In this document: in pieces, positions 25,191 to 37,538 of the stretch
Position numbering within the stretch: position 1 is the first letter of the stretch
How the letters are laid out: every line of letters starts with the position of its first letter
Origin: Halichondria panicea
Taxonomy: Eukaryota; Porifera; Demospongiae; Suberitida; Halichondriidae
NCBI RefSeq assembly: GCF_963675165.1
Contig: NC_087388.1
Coordinates: 5,861,651 to 5,925,650, forward strand
Length of the DNA: 64,000 bases
Direction: 5' to 3'
Position numbers and translations under genes: made by a program
Notes under the pieces: model-generated
What the model saw: only the letters and a program-made list of their open reading frames with translations
The model's database searches: none
Told to the model about the DNA's origin: nothing

Positions 25191-28100
25191 CTAAATAAAG
25201 TTTATAGTAAGAATAAAGGTTAAGTAAAAAATAAAAAAGAACATAATAATAATTATATTAATAATAATAAATATTATGAATTTGAGTGAATTTGAGTTAT
25301 GATGTGACTGTCGGCTGTGACGGATTTGAACTGATTTGTTGGTTTTCAGTTTCATGTAATAATTGTAAAAGATTGGCACTAAAAGCCACATGAGAAAGAA
25401 TATAATTAACATTAGCCACATAACAAGTGTTGAGAAGGTTGAATAGGAATACTGGAGTTCTGCTTTCCTTATTACACCACTAGCATTTCGTTTGGGAACA
25501 ACTCCTATGATACACAAATTTGGTGTGTCCAAAAAACTGTTAAAATTGTGATTACAAGCTGTTGTAGCTGTGGATGTTATTGAGCAAAGGCTTGTGAAGG
25601 AGCTAGTTGAGTTTTCCTCATTCTGGCCGTCGATAATATATGTTATGTTTCCCATAATATGTGAGTTGGCTTCAAAGTGAACACCCAAAAAATAATAGCT
25701 ATTTCCGGCAAGTATGATACTGATCGAGAAATTATCATTTTTGATGCAGTACTCCATATAGGTGAACGCCCAAGATCCATTGTGCAAAAAGGATTCGTAT
25801 TCTTTAACATTGTCAAAAACTACCAAAACAAATGGGCATTCTAGATCTGAGCTGTTATAGTTAGCTGATAATTGAATTTGCAACCTCAGAGAGACGTTAT
25901 ATTGTGTGTAGAGCTCATAAATTGGAGTATTTTCTTCTGGAATGAGTATTCCTTCTTCGTATATTGTGGAATTTTCTTTTCTGATATCATCACAATTGCT
26001 AATGTTGAAGTAAATTGGGATAATCTGAGTATTTGGGATCTCAGTGAGTGTTAGTTGTAGTACATTACCTCCGATCAGAGCTATAGGTAGTATAGATGGC
26101 TGGATAAGCTGAGTGATATGTACCGAGCCTTCATACACTCTGGGATTTGTTTCAGCATAGATTAGGGTGAAAAATAATGCTGCAAAGCATATTATCCCCA
26201 AAAAGAAAAAAAATCTGGATAGTCTTAGAGAGCTTCTTTGAGAGCTTTGTTCAGAGAATAATACCTGTAGTAAATGTTAGAACTTAAGGTATAGGCTAGC
26301 TAAGAAATGGACTGCATGCGTGCATCCAATAGCTATTTTACCTTGGAAATTACCTTCCCCCAATGATTGTCAACAATACTGATCAGGCATCCAGCACACA
26401 GGGTTTTTGCTGTTGAGGATACGGTATTCTGCAATGCATGTATGTACATAAATTATAGCTACATGTTATGAATTAGTATACACTGATGTAACTACATGCA
26501 TATATAGGTACTCATGGCATGCACTGATCTGAAAGCATGCACGACATCCTTAAGTGTATTGCACATACTAAACTTGGCACCTGTTTACCTGGTGTTCTTC
26601 ATGGGGTTGAGAATCATTACTTATAAGGGTTGTTTGGGAGTCTGAATCATCAGGTTGTGTGTGGAGATTGTTAATAGCTTCTGAATCTTGTTGTGAGGCG
26701 GGAGGCTGTTGGTTGCAATTGGTGATATATGCGGGAGGACGAATATATGGTAAATTGTATCTGGGAGGACCATTTTCATTTGATTCTAAGTAAGTTGGAA
26801 CAGTCGATAGCCTGGTACTTTCACTGTACTCCGGTGGATTATTAGTCTCATCATCATTATCATCATCAAGCTTGGACTTTAAAACAGGAGGTGGTGTATA
26901 ATGTTGACTTGGCTCTGAATTATCACTCCGAAGATTTCTTGATCTTATGGTAGAGCCATGCCTTTCAACCCGACTTTGATCTGTGTACATAATATAAGCG
27001 AATGCATTACACTCCAAGTGATACATGAATAGTGTGTGTACATTTAACAACCTACGGGATAATGTAGATATTGATGAGAGATCTTCCTTTGTAGAAGATA
27101 CATCCGGTACTAACTTCAAATTGTCCCCTTGGGGGCTGGTAGATTCATCTGTGAGCACAACACACATGCATGTTTAAAATCAAACGGTCTGTATTGTTAT
27201 ATATGCTTTACCTGCGCTGGATGACATATTTGAGTCACTGCTTGTCCTGTATATGGGTTCGTCTGACTGAAAAACTTCGGTGCTGATTATTGGGATGTTG
27301 GCAAATATTTCATCACACTCGACCAACACTCTCAAAACTTCTTGATGTTGCTTTTGATCTGCAATGTTAAAGGCAGTTAATCCAACGTTATTTCTAGCAT
27401 TGACATCACTGAGCTCAAGAAGATATTCCGCAGCTCCTCTGTTGTTGAATCGAGCAGCTGTGTGCAGAGGTGTGTCTCCATCCTCATTCACAACTGAGAC
27501 ATTATGGCGGTGTGTTTCGACCAATTGGGTGACTAAGAGTTCCCACTTTGACCAATCCCAGCGACAAGCAAGATGGAGGAGGGTCATTCCATCACTGTCC
27601 CTGATTGAACTCACATCAACTGTCGGATCAAGCCCTATCAGTGAGGCTAAGGCAGAAGTCGGGTCACCACCATCTTGGCCAAACGCTTTTAGCAGCTTCT
27701 TTGTTGAATCACCTTCTGCCTGTAAAGTTTAAGCGCTAGAATACATATACATTGTTTAGAAGTACAGCTAGCTGCATTAGAATATAAAACAAGGTACTTA
27801 TGTACCACTTCAGTATGTACAAGTCTAGTGAATATAGTTATTACCTTCAATATTACTTGTTGACCAATTTTGACCTCAATGAATGCATTTTCTTTCAGGT
27901 GCTGCATTTGTTCAGGACTCAACTGGCTGTAAACATGCCTAAAATAAGCTGGAACTCTAAACACCAGCTCTGTACAGCCTTCTTGAACATGCTTCAAATT
28001 CAGAACTTGGTGTGGTAGTAGTTGTCCCCAGCAATTCACAAAAACTAACTTCAATTTTTGAATTTGATCGAAGGTGATTGCATCAAAGTCAACATCGATC

Positions 28101-31100
28101 TTACATGTTATCTCCACTGATTCAATGTGAGACGGTTGAGGGCCAAAGTCATCAACAAATAGAAAACATCGTCGATTAATATATTGCTGAAAGAAATGCT
28201 CATATCTCACTAAAGATGGATCATTTTTATTCGAGAAAAGAAATTCTTCTCGTATTGCGGAAATGAGTGAATAATTGAACCAAGAGCAGAAATTATTCTG
28301 TAAGTAGTCAGACAATTCGCTAAAACTGGTAACATCACGGATCAGAATCTCTTCAGAAGGTTTGCGATAAATTTTGTTGAAATACGATCCTTGTGGTGTT
28401 AAAAGTGCCTGGACGTACTGCTTCACTTTAGTAATGTCATATTGTTTTTCCAGATTCGTAATCGTGTTTGTGAGTAAGCTACAAAACTTCGAATGAATGT
28501 TTTGTGTTTCATTATGTAGGGCTGTCTTGAACGTACTATAAGAGATTTCTGTGGATGATACTCTGTTTTCACTACAAGGAGTGTCACGAGTGAATCTTTT
28601 AATTTGAGGTGGCTTGGAGCTTAAACACTTATCCCTGCCAGTGACATGACCCAAGATGGTACACTTTCCACAGCCGCATTGGAAGTTAAAAAATGTCCGA
28701 TCTGTATTAGAATCAGAAGCCGTGAGTGATTCGATTCCAGATGAGCTTGTACTGACAGATCTCGGTGTTAATTCTCCACCTGCTTGATCTTCGTAGTCCA
28801 CTGTGGCAGAATGCATCTTGTCATATTAAGCGAATGGAGGCACATGCAATAAAATCTCACTATAATTGTAAGTGGTACCAAGGGCGTATAAAGAGAAGAG
28901 AGCATGCAACTACAATCTATCATATTATAAATGGACGGAGGCGTATGTCTAAAATACACAAAATTTATTGCATGTGCACTTTATACTCTTCGTCTATTCC
29001 CTAGTGGGCGGTTGGCTAAATACCTGCTGACTCATCAATAATATGACGCATGTATACACAGTATACATTACGAGTTGCATGCGCCCTCTCTCTTCTTATA
29101 TATAGGCCCTTGATGATTAATTTATAGTTGCACTTACTGGTTGCAACAATCCTCTGTGGTTCTACTGGAACTTCAGTTTCTGCATGCAATTGCAATACAA
29201 AAACTCATACACAATTTATAGCGTAAACTGTAGCTATAATAATACTGCATATGAATTACACCATGAGTTCAGTACGCAACTCCAATAGTATATAGAATGC
29301 CAAATAGGTCTAAAATACATCCCACTCATTCGGATGTCCCACATGCTACATCAATCTTTACCCGCGGCCATGCCCAACTAAGAACAGTTTTATATACAGT
29401 ATTATCAAATAGGATTGAGGAGAGGGTAGCCGATAGATGTCAAGTAGCCGATAGATGTCAAGTAGCCGATAGATGTCAAGTAGTGTATACGTGGGTAGTA
29501 GTGTGGGACACCCAAATGAGTGGGATGTGTTTTTTTGGCGTTCCATACAATAGACTGTACACAAAAGGTATTCAGTCTGCCTAAGACCCCCATTATTTGC
29601 AAGACAAGACAACATACCACAAATATTTCATAAGGATGACATCATAAAACAGTGTTTCATATAGCCTTGATTCCAGGCCGCAAAGAGAAAGGCAGCCTGG
29701 TATACCTATGCGCATGCGCGAAATAGTTGACAGCAATTTCATCATAATTATACAAATTCTAAAAAAAACGGACAAAGTTACAAAAAGGAAGAATACGTAT
29801 GACAATGTGACCACAATGGCAGCTTTCAGAGACACTTAATCAAAGTAGAATAATTATGCTGCAGCAGTGTTGCTTCTTTTAGCTCTGTTTATCAAAGAGA
29901 GAGTTCAAGAAGGCCTCCCAAACAGCTAGAGCTGCCAGCTGGGAAGAGTGGTGCATGGACTCTTTAATACATCAGTAGATCTTGAGTGAATAACTTCCTG
30001 AGTGTCAAGCACGTTAAAGCTCATTAAAAGCTTTCAGGAATGATCATTAGCTTCTTTATCTTCAGCAATGACTATCTTGTCGAACATAAAGGCAAGATTT
30101 GGTAGCAGAAGACTTGCCTGGTCCATATTACCACAGCCTCATCAGGGGACCCACAGGAACACATCATGCCTTTCCTATAACATCTGTAGACTTACAGTGT
30201 AGGGTGTCGTTAAGTAGAGACTTGGCTTAATACAATAAAGGGGGTAAGAACTCAGTCGTCTCTTTGCACAATACTTCTAAATAAGTTCTATGTAACGGAC
30301 TGTAACTTCAGAATACAAACAGTATACGGTTTATTTTACTGACAGTATCCACAAATACACGGACTACCCCGGCCCTTTTTGGGGTAATGTACGCGCATGC
30401 GCCAGTGGCGTAGCTAGGATTTTGGGAAGGGCAGGGCTCAAATCCGTTGAGCAGGGCCAGAGCAGGCGCTGAATAGCAGCAGTAAGCATGCGCAGTAGAT
30501 GGCCCTGCCTACATTTACATTTCCATTGAATGACATCATTCTAGTAACTACGCATTTGGAGTTGATGAAGCACAAAAGGGGGGGGCTCTAGCCCCGTCAG
30601 CCCCCCTCTGCCTATGCCACTGTGTGCCTACTAGGTATAACAGGCCGCCTTTTTCTTCGTGGCTGGAATCGAGGCTATGTTTCATAATGATACCCCGAAA
30701 ACTCTACCAGATTGTAGTGAAGGGTGATTTTTTTCTAAATTTCCAAAGCTCATAACACTGAACTCGAACTTGTTTCTAGGAGATGAATTAGGAATGTGTT
30801 GACTCAGCAAGTTTAAGATTAGTGTGAGCAAAAAGTCAAAGTTAAGCTCTTTCTGAATAGTCTTTGTGGTTGGTGGAACTCATGGCTAGCTGCATATCTC
30901 CAGATGTGAAAGGAACCATGCAGTGACTGCCAGTCTCTAACGTATCAACTAGTGCATCTGATGCATGTGATGCTTTGCAGCAAGCTAGAAGGCTTGAAGT
31001 CATTCACGATGTGTTCTATGCTATTGCCAAATTGTGTATTAATGTCAAAGTTTGTGTAACTGCTTTGCAAACACGTTCATTTGTATGGCATTTACCTTAT

Positions 31101-32804
31101 TTAAACCAATTTTTAGCTTGCTACATTGATGGTGAACAGCTTGCTCAAAAAGTCAATGTATTTATTGTATGTTAACCTGCATGTCTTCTTGATACATATT
31201 TCAACTATCAGAAACAAAGAAAAACGGTATATGCAGCTGTTTGCATAGACCTTGCTAAATCAGCTCATTGCATTACCATGCACAAAACCATAAAATCACC
31301 ATACAATGTTGCTATGCAAACAACATGTAGTCCTAAGCAATGATGGCTTCTAGCACTTGTATGGTACTTTTAAGGCTACAAAAATGGCTAATGCGAGACC
31401 CTCGAAAATTACCCGGTATATATATATAAGGTGGTATCAAGTAAATGCTCTATCTACTCTTGGTGGTATGGAAACTCGTGAGGATCTGAAGTGGAGAATG
31501 AGCTGGGACTAGCTTGCATGCATATGCCAGCAGATAATTATGATATACATGTATAGCTACTAATCTGTCCACTGAATGTATGGAAAGCAATGTGAAGGCT
31601 GAAGAAACTGTTAGTACTGCAAAGGACCTCAAACACTGACAGATCACAAAAGATAGTTTAAGCCTGCTGCTTATACGAGAAATGTGAAATATGTTCGGAC
31701 TTGTTGGTCAAAACCGATATACCACAGTGAGCAATCAGCTTCTTTAGCGTAAACATTTTTCGTTCAGCATGCAAGTCTCAGCACAAGGTGTTGATAGACC
31801 ATTCTCTCCACTTCAAATCCTCCCGGTTCTATGAGTTTCCAATAGTCTAGTTCTAGAAGCCACCATTGCTCACTTTTACATGTACATGTCTAGCATAGCA
31901 ACATTGTATGGTTTTGTGGTAATGCAGTGAATGGTTTTGCAAGGTCTGTGCAAACAGCTGTATTCATGAGCAACTTGTAGCACTTCTTCCTGTCTTGGTT
32001 GGGGTCTTAGGGCAGACTGATTGTCTGACCTAGGCACAGATACTCACTATTGTAACTGCAACTAGTATAGGACTATGTTATTCCAGGAGCCCATGCAGAA
32101 GGAGCAGCTGACTACGGGGATCACGTTTTGTAAGTGGCTATATACGGCTGCATTTCCATATAATTATGTGCAGAGTCACTAAGTGGTTGAATCCCTACAC
32201 GTGTTATACCGCAATACAGGGCTGTGGTTTGTAAGCACTTAGTCGCTTGCATAAAATTACGAAACATGATCCCCGAGGTGTAAAAATTACGAAACATAAT
32301 CCCTGAGTGTACGTTGAAGTTTAAACTTCAATGCAACGTACACTCAGGGATCATGTTAGCCGCTCCTTCTCATAATTTATTTATGGGCTCCTGGGCCTTT
32401 CCTACTGGCAGTTGTAAATGAATAACATTAGTGATAATTATGAATAAACTCTAGATTACACACATACCTGCTGAGTTTGTTTGATCCACAGCTTCTAACT
32501 CCTTGTACTTATCTGTAAGCGCTGAGATGAGGTCGTCATCATGTCGCTCATTCCTTTCCCGAAGTATTGTAATGAATTTATCATAAGTTCCCGGAAAACT
32601 TTTGACTTTTGCCTGCAATTCTAGTACTAGCATCCTGGCTTTTGCCGTGTTTGTCTTGTCAAGCTGGATTTCCTGATTTGTTTCTTCTGATATCAGATGG
32701 TTTTGAAACAAAACTCCAGCGTATCCTCTAGGATCTGAAGCGAAGTGAGTAACTAGCTGCTCGTTGCAGCTCACCAATACAACGTTACCAATATTTGTTG
32801 TCAT
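25191..32804 (-). CDS. R3: CARD (subtype B), Cys-rich module, ankyrin, triple PPxY, TM-ectodomain-TM
   Basis: Exons: 32804-32468, 29179-29138, 28800-27845, 27719-27212, 27148-27056, 26980-26589, 26428-26354, 26265-25191. Phases fit up to the last exon. There an 8-T run (26206-26213) throws the frame by one between the acceptor and TM1, so either the assembly has an indel or the gene is broken. CARD subtype B starts MTTNIGNVVLVSCNEQL; the module has QCGCGKCTILG; three ankyrin repeats; PPEY, PPRY and PPAY in the 26980-26589 exon; TM1, ectodomain with SYYFLGVH and CIIGVVPK, TM2 and a hydrophobic C-terminus. Joining the 32.8-kb exon over a 3.3-kb element-filled intron rests on phase and domain order only. 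Confidence 0.7.
29312..29536. mobile_element. Inverted-repeat element with internal 19-bp tandem repeats
   Basis: Ends ACATCCCACTCATTCGG and inverse CCAAATGAGTGGGATGT. Inside, GTAGCCGATAGATGTCAA is repeated three times head to tail (29427-29484). It sits in the first intron of R3. Confidence 0.7.
29662..30677. mobile_element. MULE-like element, about 1 kb, 9-bp target duplication
   Basis: Starts TAGCCTTGATTCCAGGCCG and ends GGCTGGAATCGAGGCTA. It is flanked by perfect TGTTTCATA copies at 29653-29661 and 30678-30686. No transposase frame is visible, so it is non-autonomous. A second element (30409-30624, CAGTGGCGTAGC ends) is nested inside. Confidence 0.85.
30409..30624. mobile_element. Nested element with CAGTGGCGTAGC ends
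   Basis: Left end CAGTGGCGTAGCTAGGATTT, right end CCTATGCCACTGTG. The GGGGGGCTCTAGCCCC run near the right end is typical of such short non-autonomous elements. Confidence 0.65.
31234..31961. mobile_element. Inverted-repeat element, long copy
   Basis: Ends CAGCTGTTTGCATAGACCTT and inverse AAGGTCTGTGCAAACAGCTG, with extended internal complementarity (ACCATACAATGTTGC, GGCTTCTAG). A shorter member lies at 58227-58775. No coding frame is shared between the two. Confidence 0.7.
32093..32394. mobile_element. Foldback element with CCAGGAGCCCAT ends
   Basis: Perfect 12-bp inverse at the right end (ATGGGCTCCTGG). Inside, a stem around GTACGTTGAAGTTTAAACTT and CCCTGAGTG makes a second palindrome. Confidence 0.7.
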
Positions 32805-33863
32805 TTTGCACCTCTCACAGACCTGCCATGCAAATGAAGCATTCTTATACCAATGTTGTCTTAATATTAATAACTTACTTATACATGCAGTCTTTGCCAG
32901 AGTGTAGATCGATATATAGAGATTCTAAGTTGCAGCAGCTAATCTCTCTAATGCTTCATGCACACTGGCACCAAATTCTTACTAGTATATCCCCAAAAAG
33001 AGCTGTATTATAGTTTCTCATTACACTTCACAGGGTAGAAGATCTATGTAAGTTAAGGTCACATGCATGTCAGTTTTATGTATGCAGCCATGCATGAGAT
33101 TGAGTGACCACTGTCCCACACACATGCATGCACTGCACATACCTGTTGCATAAAAAGGCTCCATAATTATGGCACAATTCAATTAAGACATATAAGCCTA
33201 GCTGACAACGTCCATTCCAATCGGATTGTTCGATTCTTAGAAATTTTTGGAACTTCTGTACATGCTCTTTGAATAGAGACATCAGTTGAGGTGGGGTCAA
33301 AGTTTACTCTGAGGTGCTTGTAAAAACCGAAACATGATGTATGCATGACTGTGCAGATATAGTTGCTACACTACAGCAACATACCAAATGCCAAATGCCC
33401 ACCTGGGCTGATTTAATTAAAAATTTAATTAATAAATTAAAAATTAATAACAAAAACGACATTTATTAGCTAAACATGCACAAACACAACTCCCTCATAT
33501 AGCCGCTATGAATATTATTCTCAGACCTAGTCTACAACGCCAACAGCTAGTATTTCAGGGAGTTATAGCAGCACAATCAATGTGTGTACATACAGGTACT
33601 CACACATCTCTGTATGCTGGCTGAGTTACCTGCATGGAGGCTTGAGTGGTACAAAAGTTGTTTGATTGGACAGATAAATGTTAGGACAGGAGGGTTGTGT
33701 ATGGTATTATAAGAGCTATAGTTACTTAATGATCATGAGATCATGAATAATTTTGGTCCAATAGTCAGATTATTACACTACTTCAGGCCCTCTGCTATAA
33801 GATTGGGAGTGGGGCTCATTCTCATGCACAAAGCTTAGTATTGTTCACTTTTTGTCAAGCATC

Positions 33864-34062
33864 ATGTCTGAGTCAGCAGAGTACAAAGCATTCAAGGACT
33901 GTCACAGCAACCTTGTTACTTGCACCACACAGTCTCCTAAAGATGTCAGCACTTCCTTTTGAGATCCTAGCACCGAACGATCTGCCTTGATCGCACTGTT
34001 CTTGATTTCGTCTCTGTAATGCATCATTGAGTTTTTGTACAACAGCCTTCGTAAAACTATGG
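33864..34062 (+). pseudogene. CARD exon scrap, half of it inverted
   Basis: 33864-33985 starts ATGTCTGAGTCAGCAGAG like the CARD exon of the R genes and breaks after CACCGAACGATC. From 33986 to about 34062 the sequence is the 3' end of the same exon on the opposite strand (minus: TTACGAAGGCTGTTGTACAA). The plus frame also stops early. No linker or ankyrin exon follows. Confidence 0.85.
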
Positions 34063-35265
34063 AGTCCAATCAGATTGTTCAATTTCTGTACACACTTTTT
34101 GAATACAGTATAGACTCTCGCTATTCTGGCTCTCTAAAGTATGGCCACTTCGATATACCGGTCATTTGGTTTGGCACGGATTGCTATAGCTCCTAATTGT
34201 ATGCAGTTGCTAGGATATGCCCATGCAGTGGTACCACTGTGATAATTCCCTCTGATATTTCTCCAGACATAATTATTTGGTAACAATAAAGACAGCATTG
34301 CTGTTTATACGAATAAAGATCAAATAGTTTGATACCATCAGGCATGCATGTACAGCACAAATAACTCCATATCGAAATAACAATAGAACATAAAATGAGT
34401 GGGCATATTTGTAGAGTGGGATGTCATTTTCAAATTCAATGGACATCAAAGGAAGGCGAATATTTCCTGCCATATATATGTAAACTACTTTGTTGCTTTG
34501 AAAACGTATATATAGAAACCAGCATAGAAACCCTTGTTGCATATAGACCTATACATTAGTTTTGTTTGCAGTTGGTGAACGATACAGTATTGTGTATATA
34601 TTTTGTGGGTATTAATGTTCGCGGTTCGCTGATTAAGCATATACCGTGAACATTTATGCCCACAAATTTAATATTGCATGCATGCTGCAGAAAGGCTGCT
34701 ATTCTGTGAAAATCTTTCTAACGGTTAATCTGCGAAAATTGATATATACCCGAAATATACCCGCTAACGGTATGTAATACTGCATGGAACCATCCATGCA
34801 TGTATGCTGCATAGCAAACTTCCCACAGGAACCATAAATATCTTAGAAAGAGTCCCTATATAAAAGCAATCTTTTGCAGTTTTGGGTGGAGGTCTCAAAG
34901 GTCAGCATATTGCAGTCTGGACAAGTGACCTTTTTGATATATGAAGCAAATGAGTTTCAAGGCAACAAAGTAGAAGTTACATAATTTCATGTACAACTAA
35001 TAGCTACATAATAATATTATTATTGTAAAAATTAAACAAAAATGTATACAAATCACTGAAACTAATTATTGATGTTCGAACATACAATGCGCATGAAATA
35101 ATTATTATGGCATGGGTATTGGCCAATCCTGTACTGTAAGGTAGGGTCATTGATTTTCCTTAAAAGCAACTCCTACCAGTGCCTGCATGAGCGCATGTAA
35201 AACTGGATGTTGAATTCAAAATAACAGAGTTCACAATTTACTGAAACTGCAACTTTGGAATCAGT

Positions 35266-36532
35266 ATGGCTGCTGTGAATGTGGTGAGCAAATAGCTATA
35301 TACGTTTGTGTAAAATGTATTTCTACATAATTATATCTACGCAGATCAAGCTGACACTGGTTCTTCTTGCTGGTGTATGTCTTGTACAACAATTAGCCAA
35401 TGGTGCCAGAGATCAGGAAAGCTTTAAATGTCTGGCTGAAAAAATATCAAGCTTTAGTGAGGCGGCATTCAAGGAAAGCACATTAATTTATTGCTTATTA
35501 ATTTTGTTTTACTTTATGCTTATAATATTTATAGGTTCGAAATCAAACATGCTGCTACGAAGATGAAACTCTAATATCAAACTTTACTGAGACAATCGAG
35601 GAATGCAGGAATGTCACATTAGTATGTTAATAATTCATCGTATAGAATTTACTGATCATGCATGCATATAGCCTCATTCCCAGGCCGATTTATCTCGCTA
35701 AGTCAACAACTAGATCTAGTACTTTAGAGACAAATCGGCCAAGCTGGGAACGCATATATTGAATGTTTATATTATATAGGAGACAAATGAAACTTCATTT
35801 ATCAACGGTACCAAACTAGACGGCCTTTCCTGTCTGGCTGAAAGGATACCAAGCAATAACAAAACATTCCAGGATTGCAGGACTCTCGGAATAGTATGTG
35901 AATTATATTTCGAATTTGTCATGTATATAATTATAATGCTTTATTGCATCAAGAGGGACCAAACACAATTCTGCAATAATGCCACATGTCTAACGTATTT
36001 CTCATCAGCCTACGAATACTGTGACCTATGCAATCCATTTAAGTTAGGTAAGCCCATGCATGCATCATAAAATAATTTTCATTATATCAATTTGTACAGC
36101 ATGCACTGAAACAAACCGAAACTGTTACAATTGGAGGTATGATAACTTGACATGCTTGTTTAAGGAAGCTGCTAGGGATGGCTTGAAAGAGTGCCAAAGA
36201 AAAAGATTAGTGAGTTACTAGCTATGTTTAAATATCAGTAACATACCTTCAATAGGAGGAAGGTATCGGAGCGTACTGTCTGGATAAGAGCTGCTATTTT
36301 GTTGAGGAAGCCTACAACAAGTGCGGGTTTGCTTGGTATGGGTGTAATCCTGTTCGAGAAAGTAAGTGGAAAATTAAATGAAACATGTAATTAACTATAA
36401 TTTTAAACAGCTTGCAATAAGCATTTCAAATCTAGTTCTGTGCTGCGTCAACAATGCAGCAGTGGAGGAAAACCAGTCACTACAATAACAGCTGTTATGA
36501 TTCTGGTCATTTGCTCCGTGCTCATGATTTAA
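35266..36532 (+). CDS. Cys-rich secreted protein, probably GPI-anchored
   Basis: Exons: 35266-35283, 35345 to about 35482, 35535-35621, 35780-35893, 35954-36047, 36100-36209, 36256-36361, 36411-36532. The first two give a signal peptide (KLTLVLLAGVCLVQQLANG). Each following exon carries a related Cys module (KCLAEKISSF, SCLAERIPSN, TCLFKEAARDGLKEC, SCYFVEEAYNKCGF). The C-terminus is ITAVMILVICSVLMI with no tail, as in GPI-anchored proteins. By alignment with its neighbours exon 2 should end at ACATTA, but the next bases are AT instead of GT, so this donor is unusual or lost. I do not recognise the family. Confidence 0.65.
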
Positions 36533-37538
36533 GGATATGCATGCCCAAAATTTGGAAGAACAGTTCAAAATTACTGTAACAATAAAATATCTTAGCATTG
36601 TGCATGCATAAAGAACTATAGTATAGACAATTTAGTCGTTGGCATACATATTTTAATTACATATTTGTACTTTGCTGAACGGGGAGCATTAATTTCATAG
36701 TTGAATGCCTATATATACAAGTTTCCAGGAAGTGCACCAAGTCTTTATAATAGTTAGTAAGAAGTTTCTATGATTTAGAAGCCCAAAGGGCTGTTTGTAG
36801 TATCCCAGACATAGTGAGGGTTCTAGCAATAAAATAGTTGATCTCAGATCCGGAGATACTATAGAGCAACAACACACAGTTCCTGAGTCGTATACATAGT
36901 GATAGTGAAATAGTCAGCAACAACTGGAAGTTTCTGGCTCATTGCTTCGAGTGACTATGCTACTCACTTTCTAGTGTCACTGAGATTGTTAGCATCATTT
37001 CCTACTATAGGCTATGATAAAACAGTAACTTATGCTACCCTCAAAAGCAGTACAAATTAGTCATACAAGATCACTAATTATAGTATCAGCAAACTAAACC
37101 CTTAATTAAGCTATATATAGCTATATATAGAAGTTGCATCATCAGTGTTTCCGGACATGACAAGTAATGAAGGGTATATATACTATCATTGATATCCTAG
37201 ACACACTACTACCTCTGGCTAACAATAACTGGTGCATCACTGCCTTGTTGCTATGTATATAATTATTACTCAGCACATGGCCTAGTGCATATGGGTTATA
37301 TGTAAGCAGGTAATAAGACTAAATCTACATGAAATGTGGAGTTGATTTCCACATGCACACACAGTGACACAAGCCCAATAATATTATTACGCTTACTTGC
37401 AGACCATAATTGCATGCAATTAGGGGGGATTATTAAGAGGGCAGCTTTGTTTGTATAAGAGTAATTGATTCACATTGTACAAGCAATCACAATCATCATG
37501 CATATATACAATAATTATATGATAAACTACACGACTGT

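Noticed and set aside
29427-29484. Three 19-bp direct repeats considered as a CRISPR array
   Set aside because: The units are contiguous without spacers, sit in an element in an animal intron, and are too few.
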